Notes: generated by a model not told the origin, from the sequence alone. A stretch of DNA of 64,000 nt from Bradyrhizobium barranii subsp. apii (GCF_011516635.5 NZ_CP096255.1:4400501-4464500); one strand, 5' to 3'; shown: positions 34,319-43,985, counted from the first letter of the stretch. Translations and numbers: made by a program.

Positions 34319-35272
34319 ATGAAACTGACCGCCGACGCCAAGGGCACCTTCGCAATCGCGCCGACACCGTTCCACGATGACGGCCGGATCGACGAGCGCT
34401 CGATCGACCGCCTGACCGATTTCTACGAGGAGGTCGGCTGCGACGGCGTCACGGTGCTGGGCATCCTCGGCGAGGCGCCGAAGCTCGATGCCGCGGAGGC
34501 CGAGCAGGTGGCGGTGCGCTTCGTCAAGCGCGCCAAGAAGATGCAGGTGATCGTCGGCGTCTCCGCGCCGGGCTTTGCCACCATGCGCTCGCTGGCGAAG
34601 GCCTCGATGGATGCCGGCGCGGCCGGCGTGATGATCGCGCCGCCGCCGTCGCTCCGGACCGACGACCAGATCGTCGGCTACTATAAGCAGGCGGCGGAGG
34701 CGATCGGGCCTGATGTGCCCTGGGTGCTGCAGGACTATCCGCTGGCGCTCACGGTGGTGTTCACCCCTGCGGTGATCCGCAAGATCGTCACCGACAATCC
34801 GAATTGCGTGATGCTCAAGCACGAGGACTGGCCGGGTCTGGAAAAGATCTCGACGCTGCGCAGCTTCCAGAAGGACGGCTCGCTCCGTCCGCTCTCGATC
34901 CTCTGCGGCAATGGCGGACTCTTTTTGGACTTCGAGATGGAGCGCGGCGCCGACGGCGCCATGACCGGCTATGCTTTCCCGGAGCTCCTGATCGACGTCG
35001 TGCGCCTCTCGAAGGAGGGCAAGCGCGACGCTGCGCATGATCTGTTCGACGCGCATCTGCCGCTGATCCGCTACGAGCAGCAGCCGGGCGCAGGTCTGGC
35101 GGTGCGCAAGCACGTGCTGCAGAAGCGCGGCATCATCGCTTCCAGCGCCCAGCGCAAGCCGGGCGCGACCATCACGCCGGCGGCCAAGGCGGAGGTCGAC
35201 TACCTCCTGTCGCGCGTCGCCCGCGTCGACAAGCGCGCCAATCTTGGTCCGCAATCCAGCGCCGCAGGTTAG
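34319..35272 (+). CDS. dihydrodipicolinate-synthase-family lyase/aldolase
   Basis: 317 residues; ATG preceded by GAGACGAGG. TIM-barrel signatures: IAPTPFHDDGRIDERSIDRL, GVTVLGILGEAPKLDAAEAE, then Tyr in WVLQDYPLAL and the Schiff-base lysine in CVMLKHEDWPG. Family members include DHDPS, NAL and aromatic-acid hydratase-aldolases. With the preceding enzymes an aldol cleavage step in a catabolic pathway is plausible, rather than lysine synthesis. Confidence 0.88.
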   Translation: MKLTADAKGTFAIAPTPFHDDGRIDERSIDRLTDFYEEVGCDGVTVLGILGEAPKLDAAEAEQVAVRFVKRAKKMQVIVGVSAPGFATMRSLAKASMDAGAAGVMIAPPPSLRTDDQIVGYYKQAAEAIGPDVPWVLQDYPLALTVVFTPAVIRKIVTDNPNCVMLKHEDWPGLEKISTLRSFQKDGSLRPLSILCGNGGLFLDFEMERGADGAMTGYAFPELLIDVVRLSKEGKRDAAHDLFDAHLPLIRYEQQPGAGLAVRKHVLQKRGIIASSAQRKPGATITPAAKAEVDYLLSRVARVDKRANLGPQSSAAG

Positions 35273-35276
35273 TTGA

Positions 35277-36092
35277 ATGCCAGAGACATCAGCATCACGC
35301 CCGGCTTCGACCATCCTCCTGCTCCGCGACGGCGCAAGGGTCGACGGCAAGAGCCGCGACGAAATCGAAGTGTTCATGATGGTTCGCCATCATCAGATCG
35401 AGTTCAACTCGGGCGCGCTGGTGTTTCCCGGCGGCAGCGTCGATGCTGGCGACAACGAAATCGTCGCCCGTGCCGACCTCTATTCGGGCGGCGAAGCCTT
35501 AAGTGAATCGGATCGCGGATTTCGGATCGCCGCGATCCGCGAGACCTTTGAGGAGAGCGGCATCCTGCTGGCGCGGGCGAAGGGCGCGGGTACGCCGATC
35601 GATGCCAGGCGCGCCGGCGAGATCGCCGACAAGCATCGCGTCGCCCTCAACGAACACAAGATCAGCTTCCTGAGCATCTTGGCCGACAACGGCCTCCAGC
35701 TCGCGCTCGATACGCTCGTGCCCTACGCGCATTGGATCACGCCGGAGGGCATGCCGAAGCGGTTCGACACCTGGTTCTTCCTCGCGGCCGCACCGCCCGA
35801 TCAGCTCGGCGCCCATGACGGCCGGGAGTCGACCGACTCGATCTGGGTGTCGCCGCGCGAGGCGGTGGAGGGCGGCGAGAGCGGCCGTTTCAAGCTGCCG
35901 TTCCCGACCACGCGCAACCTGATCCGGCTCGCCAAGCAAGGCAGCGTGGGCGCCGCGCTGGAGCACGCCCGCGGCATGTCGATCGTCACGGTGATGCCTG
36001 TCATGACCAAGACCGAAGGCGGCCGCCAGCTCCGCATTCCCCGCGAAGCCGGCTACGACGGCGAGGTCTTCGAGGTCGGGGCGGTCGGCTAG
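35277..36092 (+). CDS. NUDIX hydrolase (NUDT19/CoA-diphosphatase-like)
   Basis: 271 residues, starting 5 bases after the previous stop. An N-terminal strand pair (ASTILLLRDGARVDGKSRDE, VFMMVRHHQIEFNSGALVFP) leads into a Nudix box with an insertion: GGSVDAGD, about 25 residues, then AIRETFEESGILLAR. This split box is typical of NUDT19-like CoA pyrophosphohydrolases. Its place at the end of a CoA-ester operon fits turnover of CoA or acyl-CoA. Confidence 0.88.
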   Translation: MPETSASRPASTILLLRDGARVDGKSRDEIEVFMMVRHHQIEFNSGALVFPGGSVDAGDNEIVARADLYSGGEALSESDRGFRIAAIRETFEESGILLARAKGAGTPIDARRAGEIADKHRVALNEHKISFLSILADNGLQLALDTLVPYAHWITPEGMPKRFDTWFFLAAAPPDQLGAHDGRESTDSIWVSPREAVEGGESGRFKLPFPTTRNLIRLAKQGSVGAALEHARGMSIVTVMPVMTKTEGGRQLRIPREAGYDGEVFEVGAVG

Positions 36093-36824
36093 GATACTTC
36101 GATACCAAACGAAGTATTGGCGGCCGCGGACGCGCTAGGTTCCGTCCATCGCGAATGGACGGGACGAGCAAAATGGATCAGGGACGGGACCCCAACATCG
36201 CCGTCGAGCTGGCGCTGCTGGTCGCGCTCGCAACGCTCTGGGGCGGCTCCTACACCTTCATCAAGCTCGGCGTCGCCACCATTCCGCCGATCACGCTGAT
36301 CGCGGCGCGTACCACGATCGCCGGTCTGCTGCTGCTCGTCGTCATGTGGGCACGCGGCATCAGGATGCCCACGGATGCCGCGACCTGGCAGCGCTTCGCG
36401 TTCCAGGCCGTGCTCAACAGCGTCATCCCCTGGACGCTGATCGCCTGGGGCGAGCGTCATGTCGATGCCGCGCTCGCCACCATCCTCAACTCGGCCGGAC
36501 CGATCTTCACCTTCCTGCTCACAGCCGTCGTCACGCGCCACGAGGTGACGACGCCGCGAAAACTGTTCGGCGTGGTCGCCGGTATGGCTGGCATCCTGCT
36601 GATCGTCGGCGTCGACGCTTTCCACGACATCGGCAGCGGCCTCGTCGCGGAGGCCGCCATCGTCGCCGCCACCATCTGCTACGCCTGCGCCGCGATCTTC
36701 GGCCGCAGTTTCAAAGGTCTCGATCCGATGGCACCGGCCGCCGGCTCGCTGCTGGCGGGTGCGGCGGCGCTGATCCCGGCCTCGCTGATCGTCGAACAGC
36801 CCTGGACGCTGTCGCCCTCGCTAA

Positions 36825-37755
36825 GAGCCTGACTCAAAATTGCATTGCTGTTTTTATCGCTGCGATGCGCCTTGTCATGAGTTGGACAGAGGCGAGGAAG
36901 AGCCAGGCAGTTGCGCTTTCGATGGTTCGCTCGAAGTCCTTGGCCAATCTGCGGTTGCGGCCGAGCCAGGCGAAGGTTCGTTCGACCACCCAGCGGCGCG
37001 GAAGCACCTCGAAGCCCTGTGCGGCATCGGAGCGCTTGATGATCTCGACAGTCCACCGGCCGATCTTTTCCAGCACCGCCTTGAGCTTTTCGCCGGCATA
37101 GCCGCCATCGGCGAAGATATGGCGCAGCCAGGGGAAGCGGTAGCGAATGCTGCACAGGACATCTGGCGTGCCGTCACGATCCTGGACGTCGGCAGCGTGA
37201 ACGATCGCTCCGACCAGGAGCCCTTGGGTGTCGGTGACGATGTGGCGCTTTCGACCCTTGATCTTCTTTCCCGCGTCGTAGCCGCGAGGGCCGCCACTTT
37301 CCGTGGTCTTGACCGATTGGCTGTCGATCACGCCGGCCGTCGGCGAGGCCTCCCGGCCGATCGCCTCGCGCGCCAGCATCAGGAGTGCGTGGTTGATCGA
37401 TTGCCACAATCCGCTGTCGCGCCATTGGTAGAAATAGTACTGCACCGTGGTCATTGGTGGAAACAGAGTGGGCGGCAGCATGCGCCACGGCAATCCGCCG
37501 CGCAGCAGATAGAGTACTGCCTCGACGATGTCGCGATAGCTCCATTTCGGGCGCCGCCCGCGCTTGGCCCGCACAGGAAGCAACCTCTCCAGCACGCCCC
37601 TTCCGCATCCGTCAAGTCGCTTGGCAAACGCAGCTCCTCTCGGGCAAACTGTGCCCGGGTGATATCAGTCCACATTCTCGATCCCTTTGATGCTTCGCAA
37701 CACCGATGGAATCAGAACTCGCTGATATCACTCAACTTATTTTTCGGTCGGACAC
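36825..37755 (-). mobile_element. IS5-family insertion sequence, second type (931 bp)
   Basis: Ends GAGCCTGACT and, inverted, GTGTCCGACC; flanked by TAA at 36822-36824 and 37756-37758. It is related in ends and transposase fold to the 936-bp IS but clearly a different element. It interrupts the EamA gene in reverse orientation. Confidence 0.9.
36834..37675 (-). pseudogene. IS5-family transposase of the 931-bp IS, probably frameshifted
   Basis: The N-terminal frame begins MWTDITRAQFAREELRLPSD and the body (GTG at 37595) reads VLERLLPVRAKRGRRPKW and onward. One missing base near 37595-37605 (GAAGGGGCGTG) would join them into about 280 residues. The catalytic acids are seen in VIDSQSVK, FADGGYAG and WVVERTFAW, with GGPRGYDAGKKIKGRKRH. 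Programmed frameshifting is possible, but this site is unlike the A5G5 run of the other IS, so a mutation is equally likely. Confidence 0.75.
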
Positions 37756-38145
37756 TAAGTTCCGTGCTGGCGCTGCTCGCGCTGGCGACCTTCTCGACTG
37801 CGGCGGCGTTCGCGATCTACTTCCGCCTGATCCAGACGCTGGGCTCGGTCGGCACCACCGCGCAGGCCTATCTGCGCGTGCCCATCGGGGTCGCCATCAG
37901 CGTCGGCTTCCTCGGCGAAACCCTGAGCCGGACCGCCTGGATCGGGCTTGCCTGCGTCGTCCTCGGCGTCGCCGCCATGACGATCGCGGCCCGGCGGCCG
38001 GCCAGCGTCAAAACGTCATAATCGGGAGGGGAGAAGGGCGGCGGGCTCGCGATATTAAGGATATTCGGCAGCGCGAGGCATGTTCCCCCGGGGCCGCAAA
38101 CCATCGTATATTGGGCCTCCAATAGCCCGGTCCTCAAAAGCCCCA

Positions 38146-40833
38146 ATGTCCGCCGAATTGACGCCGACCCCTGAGAAAAAGCGAACATTCTCGCTCTCCA
38201 TCGGCCAGCTCACCTTCGGCAGCTTCCTCCTGGTGCTGGCCGTGATCATCGTCACCTCGACCGCGAGCGTGATCGCGATCCGGCATATCGATACGACCTT
38301 CGCCGAGTTGCAGCGGCTCCAGAGCGTCGGCGACCTCGCCGAGGACATCGACCGCCGCATGAACGAGCTGCGGCTCGCCGCGCGCGACTTCGTCACCGAT
38401 CCCGGCGCCGGCACCCAGTTCAAGCAGGTCGGCGAGGCGGCCTCGACACTGAACGACATCCTGAGGAAGACCCGCATCGAGCTCGCGCCCGAGCAGCAGG
38501 ACATGATCGACGGGGTCACGGAGCGCCTTGCGACCTATCGCAATGGCCTCGAGCGGATCTCGACCCTGATCGACCGCCGCGCCCAGCTGCTCGCCGGTCT
38601 GCCGCCGCTGCGCGACCGGTTCGACGTGGCCGTCGGAGCCGCGGCAGACCGCGAGCTTGCCTCCCGCCTGTCGGAAGCGCAGAGCCGGATCGCGCTCGGG
38701 CTGCTCGCGCGCAACCCGTCCGCCGCCGAGCAGGCCGCGCAGGGGATGCGGGCGATGGACATCGCGGACGCCAGGTTGAAGACGGCCGTGAACGATTACG
38801 CCGAGGCCATCATCGCGGTGGCCGTCCGGGAGCGACAGATCGCCGATATCGACCGCGAGGTGCTGGGCACCGAGGGCCGCCTGATCGGCCGCGTCACGGA
38901 ACTCCTGCGCGAGGTCAGCGCCAGGCGCGGCCACGTGCTGTCGCGCGATTTCGCCCGCACGCTGACGGAGGCGCGCTGGCAGAGCATCGTGTTCGGCACC
39001 ATCGGCGTCTTGATCGGCATTCTCGCGGCCGGCTTCGTGGTGCGGCGGACCGTCCGGCCGCTTGCGAAGATCGCGAGATCCATCCGCGCCCTCGCAGCGG
39101 GCGAGAAGGACACCTCGATCCCGTCGGCCGACCTCGACAACGAGATCGGCGACATCGCGCGCGCGGCCGAAGTGTTCCGCCGCGCGCTGGAGGAGGCCGA
39201 CACGGCGCGTGAGGCGGCGGTGCGGGCGCTCACCGAGCAGCGCCTCGCCGAAGAGAGCTACCGCAAGCTGTTCGAGGGCTCGGTCGACGGCATCTATGTC
39301 ACGACGCCGGCCGGCGATCTCCTCAACGCCAATCCGGCGCTGGCGCGGATGATGGGCTATGACAGCCCGCAGCAGCTCATCGACAGCATCAACGACATCG
39401 CCCACACCATCTACGTCCACCCCGAGGCGCGCGCCGAATACCAGCGGCTGATGGCGCGCGACGGCATCGTCCGCGAGTTCGAGTACCAGGTGCGCCAGCG
39501 CAGCGGCAACATCCTGTGGCTTTCCGACAGCGCCACGGGCGTGCGGGACGAGGCGGGCAACATCGTCCGCTACGAGGGCACGCTGCGCGACATCACCGAC
39601 CAGAAGCGGGCGGAAGACGCCATCGCCGAAGGACGGCGCCTGCTCCAGCAGGTCATCGACACCGTGCCCGCGGTCATCAACGTCAAGGACCGCGAGCTGC
39701 GCTACGTGCTGATGAACCGCTACATGGCCGGCATCTTCGGCATCGAGCCCGCCGATGCGCTCGGCCGCACCACCGCGGATCTGATGTCGCGCTACGGCGC
39801 AGCCAAGACCGACGAGAACGACAAGCGGGTGCTCAGGCTTCGAAAAGGTCTCGGCTTCTACGAAGAGGAATACAAGGATTCCTCCGGCAACATGCGGCAA
39901 TGGCTGGTCAACAAGCTGCCGCTGCTCGATGCCGACGGCGAGATCGAGCGGATCGTCACCGTGGCGCTCGACATCGGCGAGCGCAAGCGCGGCGAGCAGG
40001 AGATGCGCAAAGCCAAGGAATCCGCCGAGACCGCGTTGCGAAACCTGCGCGAGACCCAGGCCTCGCTGATCGAGGCGGAGAAGCTCGCCGCGCTCGGACG
40101 GCTCGTCGCCGGCGTCGCCCACGAGGTCAACAATCCCGTCGGTATCAGCCTCACGGTCGCATCCGCGCTGGAGCGCAAGACCGCGATGTTCACCTCCGAA
40201 GTCGAGCGCGGCGAGCTCCGTCGCTCCACGCTCAACGACTTCCTCAACACCAGCCGCGATGCGTCCTCGCAGCTCGTCTCCAATCTGAACCGCGCGGCCG
40301 AACTGATCCAGTCGTTCAAGCAGGTCGCGGCCGACCGCAACTACTCGGACCAGCGCAGCTTCGATCTCGGCGACCTCACCGAGCAGGTGGTGATGAGCCT
40401 GCGGCCCGGCTTGCGCAAACACAATCTGACGCTCAACGTCGAGTGCCAGCCGAGCCTGACCATGAACAGCTATCCCGGCCCATATGGCCAGGTGCTGACC
40501 AATCTGTTTCTCAATTCGGTGGCGCACGCCTTCCCGGACGGCCGGCCGGGGATCATCGACATCCAGGTGCGCGAGTCCGGCAAGGACAATGTCGAGATCA
40601 TTTTCTCGGACAATGGCTGCGGCATGTCGCTCGACGTCCGCCGCCGCGCCTTCGATCCGTTCTTCACCACGCGGCGCGACCAGGGCGGCACCGGCCTCGG
40701 ACTGCACATCGTCTACAGCATTGTGACGAACCGCCTCGGCGGGCGGCTCGATCTCGATTCCGAGCCGGGCGAGGGCACGCGCATCCAGATCATCCTGCCG
40801 CGTACCGCGCCGCTCGAGCAGGCTGCGGAATAG
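38146..40833 (+). CDS. membrane sensor histidine kinase with HAMP and two PAS domains
   Basis: 895 residues from the ATG at 38146 (another ATG lies at 38080). A membrane helix near 25-45 (FGSFLLVLAVIIVTSTASVI), a long periplasmic helical domain, a second helix near 290 (IVFGTIGVLIGILAAGFVV) and HAMP (RRTVRPLAKIARSIRALAAG). Two PAS domains follow (YRKLFEGSVDGIYVTTPAGD and VIDTVPAVINVKDRELRY). The kinase core has H659 in VAGVAHEVNNPVGI, then the N box NLFLNSVAHAF, FSDNGCGM and GGTGLGLHIV. No cognate regulator is adjacent. Confidence 0.93.
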   Translation: MSAELTPTPEKKRTFSLSIGQLTFGSFLLVLAVIIVTSTASVIAIRHIDTTFAELQRLQSVGDLAEDIDRRMNELRLAARDFVTDPGAGTQFKQVGEAASTLNDILRKTRIELAPEQQDMIDGVTERLATYRNGLERISTLIDRRAQLLAGLPPLRDRFDVAVGAAADRELASRLSEAQSRIALGLLARNPSAAEQAAQGMRAMDIADARLKTAVNDYAEAIIAVAVRERQIADIDREVLGTEGRLIGRVTELLREVSARRGHVLSRDFARTLTEARWQSIVFGTIGVLIGILAAGFVVRRTVRPLAKIARSIRALAAGEKDTSIPSADLDNEIGDIARAAEVFRRALEEADTAREAAVRALTEQRLAEESYRKLFEGSVDGIYVTTPAGDLLNANPALARMMGYDSPQQLIDSINDIAHTIYVHPEARAEYQRLMARDGIVREFEYQVRQRSGNILWLSDSATGVRDEAGNIVRYEGTLRDITDQKRAEDAIAEGRRLLQQVIDTVPAVINVKDRELRYVLMNRYMAGIFGIEPADALGRTTADLMSRYGAAKTDENDKRVLRLRKGLGFYEEEYKDSSGNMRQWLVNKLPLLDADGEIERIVTVALDIGERKRGEQEMRKAKESAETALRNLRETQASLIEAEKLAALGRLVAGVAHEVNNPVGISLTVASALERKTAMFTSEVERGELRRSTLNDFLNTSRDASSQLVSNLNRAAELIQSFKQVAADRNYSDQRSFDLGDLTEQVVMSLRPGLRKHNLTLNVECQPSLTMNSYPGPYGQVLTNLFLNSVAHAFPDGRPGIIDIQVRESGKDNVEIIFSDNGCGMSLDVRRRAFDPFFTTRRDQGGTGLGLHIVYSIVTNRLGGRLDLDSEPGEGTRIQIILPRTAPLEQAAE

Positions 40834-40841
40834 TCCCGCGC

Positions 40842-41219
40842 CTAATCAGCTTCCGCGAGCTTGTGCAGCGTGGCGCCGAAAATCAGGCTGGCCTTGCCGA
40901 CGAGCGCTGTGCCCGTCATCTCGGCACGGGTGTCCGTGTAGGTCCCGCTGACGCCGATGCCGACCGGGGCAGGGCCGCCGAACAGCGGATTGTCGTCGCC
41001 CCGCGGCGAGGTGTGCCGTTGCACCAGCACCTCGCCTTTGAAGGTGTGGTCGTCCTTCACGACGTAGCTGCCCGTGTAATAGAGGTACGCATCGCCGCCA
41101 AGGATCTTGCCGTCGCGAAAAAGAATCACGCCGCTGCCCTTGCCGACTCGACCATCGAGCAGGTTCACGTGAATCGAGTAGAGGCCGTTCTTCATCACGT
41201 CCCACAGGCCGGCCGCCAT
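40842..41219 (-). CDS. GrlR-like small regulatory/secretion-associated protein
   Basis: 125 residues, converging on the kinase gene with 8 bases between stops. The pattern MKNGLYSIHVNLLDGRVGKG, GSGVILFRDGKILGGDAYLY and GSYVVKDDHTFKGEVLVQRH matches GrlR-type beta-barrel regulators (lipocalin-like) found also in rhizobia. In E. coli GrlR binds GrlA, but no GrlA-like or type III gene is nearby. Its role here is unknown. Confidence 0.75.
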   Translation of the reverse strand: MAAGLWDVMKNGLYSIHVNLLDGRVGKGSGVILFRDGKILGGDAYLYYTGSYVVKDDHTFKGEVLVQRHTSPRGDDNPLFGGPAPVGIGVSGTYTDTRAEMTGTALVGKASLIFGATLHKLAEAD

Positions 41220-41563
41220 CGCCCAACGGCGTAACCGGTAGAGCTTTTATGCCAAAGCGCGTTCCCGCGCGCAACGCGGCAGTTTGCCGGGCGGCGGTGC
41301 GATCTTGCCGCCGCCAGCCGTAGTTGTCCCGGCTTGTCTATGACACCACCATGACTGTCTGATCATGACGCGAGGCCAGTCGTTGCGAATCAAGTTGGCC
41401 CGCGAAATGCATAACCATTGTTGCACTGGCCGCGGGGTGCTGGAGCAAGACAAACGTGAGCAACTGGATCGATTCCGGCGGCGATGAGCCGCGTCTGTAC
41501 AGTGTGCGTCCCACGATTTGCGAAACACAACGGCCGACCGGTGGTGCGCCACGTTGGCGAAGC
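41220..41563. other. intergenic stretch, no gene seen
   Basis: 344 bases between the divergent GrlR-like gene and the secreted-protein gene. I see no convincing ORF, RNA gene or terminator. Both promoters are expected here. Confidence 0.4.
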
Positions 41564-41950
41564 ATGGTGAGCCTCACTTGCGCCTTGGCTCTGATCGCGC
41601 TCGCAGCCCCCTCGGGGCATGCGCGCGACCGCGGCCAGTTCGTCAACACCAATGCCGAATTGAAGGCGTGGTTCGACGGCCTGCGCAGCGGCAAGGGGCC
41701 GTGCTGTTCCGATGCCGACGGCTCGGCGCTCTCGGACACTGACTGGGAGAGCAAGGACGGACATTATCGTGTCCGCATCCCGCGCCTGGGCCACGTGCTC
41801 GACGGCCAGCAGCAGGAGCTCGTCTGGGTTGACGTGCCCGAGGAGGCCGTCATCTCGGAGCCGAACCGGGTCGGCCGCACCATGGTGTGGCCGATCTACG
41901 GCTACATGGGCGTCGCCATCCGCTGCTTTATGCCGGGCAGCATGAGTTAG
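41564..41950 (+). CDS. small exported hypothetical protein
   Basis: 128 residues from the ATG at 41564, where a signal peptide starts (MVSLTCALALIALAAPSGHA). The mature part has FVNTNAELKAWFDGLRSGKG, a CCSDADG pair and VWPIYGYMGVAIRCFMPGSM. The cysteines (CC and the C-terminal one) suggest a disulphide. This is a recurring secreted family in Bradyrhizobium with no known function. Confidence 0.75.
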   Translation: MVSLTCALALIALAAPSGHARDRGQFVNTNAELKAWFDGLRSGKGPCCSDADGSALSDTDWESKDGHYRVRIPRLGHVLDGQQQELVWVDVPEEAVISEPNRVGRTMVWPIYGYMGVAIRCFMPGSMS

Positions 41951-42000
41951 CCGGGCGAGCGCACGCCCGGCCTCTCGTCGACCTCAGATGCGGCGCCGCG

Positions 42001-42387
42001 TCAGGTGTATTTCTTGTCGCGCTCGAGCAGCTCGATGGAGATGCCTTCCGGGCCGCGGATGAAGCAGATGCGCACGCCGGGCCGGATCGTGGTCGGCTCG
42101 CGCGTGAAGGTGACGCCCTTGGTCTTGATCTCGGCCGCGACGGCGTCGATGTCCTTCACGGTGAGACCGAGATGGTCGAGGCCCTGATGCGGGTGCGGCG
42201 GCGGCGGGTTGACGGCGTTGTCGCCCTCGAGCGATGCGATGAAGATCTTTGCGCCGCCGAGATTCACGTCGATCCGTCCCGGTGCGCGCACGATCTCGCC
42301 GCCGAGGATGTCCCGCAGCCAAGCCGCTGTGGCCTCCGGATCGGGACTGCGCAGATGGACGTGATCCCAAGTGACGACGACTGGCAT
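42001..42387 (-). CDS. VOC-family (glyoxalase-like) protein
   Basis: 128 residues. The two beta-alpha-beta-beta-beta halves are seen in VVTWDHVHLRSPDPEATAAW (first metal-ligand His region), GLDHLGLTVKDIDAVAAEIK (second His) and ICFIRGPEGISIELLERD (Glu ligand). Metal-dependent lyase, dioxygenase or isomerase activity is possible; the substrate is unknown. Confidence 0.88.
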   Translation of the reverse strand: MPVVVTWDHVHLRSPDPEATAAWLRDILGGEIVRAPGRIDVNLGGAKIFIASLEGDNAVNPPPPHPHQGLDHLGLTVKDIDAVAAEIKTKGVTFTREPTTIRPGVRICFIRGPEGISIELLERDKKYT

Positions 42388-42517
42388 TTCATGTTCTCCC
42401 AACGGGGTCTTCGATGTTGCAGCGCATGTTAGCGGCCCCGGCTGGTGATCACCACCGTCCTTGCCGACTCGGCATGAGCGCGGGAACCTTAGTTCGTCTC
42501 CCGGATTAAGGTAAGCA

Positions 42518-43141
42518 GTGGCCGAGTCCGTCGTCGAACGAGCCCAGGCCGCGGTCGGTGATACAGCCATGAACGCCAGGTTTGATCGGATCGGGTGGGG
42601 ACGTTTCGCCGGGAGCGGCGAGCGCCTGGCGCGAGCCGTGACGATCGCGAGCGTCTCGTTCGGGCGAAGCCTGCTCTGGCTACTAGCGGCGATCATCGTC
42701 GGCTGCGGGGTGTGGATGCTGCTGCCGCTCTCCAGGGGCAACAGCACCGAGCCGGTGAAGTCTGACGTGGCAACGGTCGAACCGGCACCTCCGGGCAGTA
42801 CGGCGGCGGCGGTCTCGCCGATTGTCGAAGCTCAGGCGCCAGCTGCGGCAGAACTCGATCGCCTCAAAATCTCATCGCAGACCTGGCGCCGTGGCGGGCT
42901 CGGCTCGAAGGCGCTGGTGACGTTCACGCTGCGAAACGACAATGACTATGCCGTTAAGGATCTGGAGATCGTCTGCGCGTTCACGCGACGCGATGGCAGT
43001 CATCTCACCGACCGTAGCCGCGTGCTTGCCGACACGGTAACGATGAAGAGCCGCAAGACCTTTGCCCGTATCCCTGTCGGCTTCATCAACGTTAACGCCG
43101 ATCAGGCGAAGTGTTCGCTGGTCGCAGCACGGCGCGCGTAA
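42518..43141 (+). CDS. membrane-anchored hypothetical protein
   Basis: 207 residues from a GTG at 42518 (ATG at 42569 is an alternative). One membrane helix (LLWLLAAIIVGCGVWMLLPL) near residues 51-72, an Ala/Pro linker, then a globular C-terminal domain (SKALVTFTLRNDNDYAVKDL, IVCAFTRRDGSHL). The end has the look of a FxLyD/immunoglobulin-like beta domain. Function unknown. Confidence 0.7.
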   Translation: MAESVVERAQAAVGDTAMNARFDRIGWGRFAGSGERLARAVTIASVSFGRSLLWLLAAIIVGCGVWMLLPLSRGNSTEPVKSDVATVEPAPPGSTAAAVSPIVEAQAPAAAELDRLKISSQTWRRGGLGSKALVTFTLRNDNDYAVKDLEIVCAFTRRDGSHLTDRSRVLADTVTMKSRKTFARIPVGFINVNADQAKCSLVAARRA

Positions 43142-43302
43142 CGCCCGGAGTTCCCGGTAGCGGAAAAGTTACTGTCCGCAGGCCTTGGCCGAAAAACTTG
43201 GCGTTGCCATTTGAACCAAGGGCCGGGTGCAGGAACCAATTAGAGTATCGCCGGTTTAAGGCGAAGAGCCCACGCGGGGATGCGGGGGGCGGAGCGTGGC
43301 CG

Positions 43303-43833
43303 ATGCCCATTTTCAGGTACTTCGTTTTCGTCGGTGGAGCCTTGCTCGCACTGTTGTTTGTGGCGGATTACGTTCTGCCATCGCAACCGGTCGCACAGGC
43401 TATCGTCACCGCAAGCAACGATCAGCCGCTGATCCGGATCCGGTCGGATCGCCATTTGCCTGAGCGCGTCGTGCTCGACACCAGCCAGCCGACCATTGCC
43501 GCACCCGCAGTGAAGACCGCCGCGGTCGTTGCGCCTCAGCCGCCGGCGCAGGAGGCTGCTTCGCCGGAGCTGGCCGAGATGTCGGCCAAGGCGCGGGTGC
43601 GCGAGACCTTCGCCCAGTTTACGCCGGCCCCGAAGGCCAACGCCACTGCGGCCAGGAAGGCGGAGGCCAAGCCGCAAGTTCAGGCGCAGGCTCAGCTTCC
43701 TCAGGGGCAGACGCCTCAGATCCAGGCTCAGCCCAAGCGCAAGGTCGCCAGGGCGCACCCGGCGCCGCAACAGGGCCGGCCGATGCTGTTCGCGCAGCAG
43801 CCCCATTTCGGTCTCTTCAACACGACCTGGTAA
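43303..43833 (+). CDS. membrane-anchored Pro/Ala/Gln-rich protein
   Basis: 176 residues from the ATG at 43303. A single N-terminal helix (YFVFVGGALLALLFVADYVL) is followed by a likely periplasmic disordered chain rich in Gln, Pro and Ala, and a basic tail with RKVARAHPAPQQGRPM. No fold is recognised. A terminator hairpin starts 13 bases after the stop. Confidence 0.65.
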   Translation: MPIFRYFVFVGGALLALLFVADYVLPSQPVAQAIVTASNDQPLIRIRSDRHLPERVVLDTSQPTIAAPAVKTAAVVAPQPPAQEAASPELAEMSAKARVRETFAQFTPAPKANATAARKAEAKPQVQAQAQLPQGQTPQIQAQPKRKVARAHPAPQQGRPMLFAQQPHFGLFNTTW

Positions 43834-43845
43834 GGGTGCCTCCGA

Positions 43846-43875
43846 CCCGTCTCGAATCGAGACGGGGAGGGCTTT
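43846..43875 (+). terminator. rho-independent terminator
   Basis: CCCGTCTCG at 43846-43854 pairs with CGAGACGGG at 43858-43866, then GAGGGCTTTTTATT. Good stem and T tract directly after the membrane-protein gene. Confidence 0.8.
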
Positions 43876-43985
43876 TTATTGGTCAATCTCTCTGCTAATT
43901 CGAACCGATCCGAACGCCGTCCGGTGCGCTGGCTTGCCAGCAGCGGTCCGGCGCTTCTCGGTTGCGGCCCCATACCCGGGCCGGG

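Larger units (their letters stand above)
36155..38021 (+). pseudogene. EamA/DMT-family transporter, split by an IS
   Basis: The first part (36155-36824) begins MDGTSKMDQGRDPNIAVELA and has six or so membrane helices, with two EamA-like halves starting (LWGGSYTFIKLGVATIPP). The IS cuts after TLSPSL. Removing the IS and one TAA copy rejoins SSVLALLALATFSTAAAFAI, RVPIGVAISVGFLGETLSR and the stop at 38019-38021, giving 310 residues. An ATG at 36173 is an alternative start. The transporter is disrupted, so export of its unknown metabolite is probably lost. Confidence 0.9.

Noticed and set aside
38134..40707. An 857-residue open frame antisense to the histidine kinase
   Set aside because: Same artefact; the kinase motifs (H659, N and G boxes) fix the sense strand.
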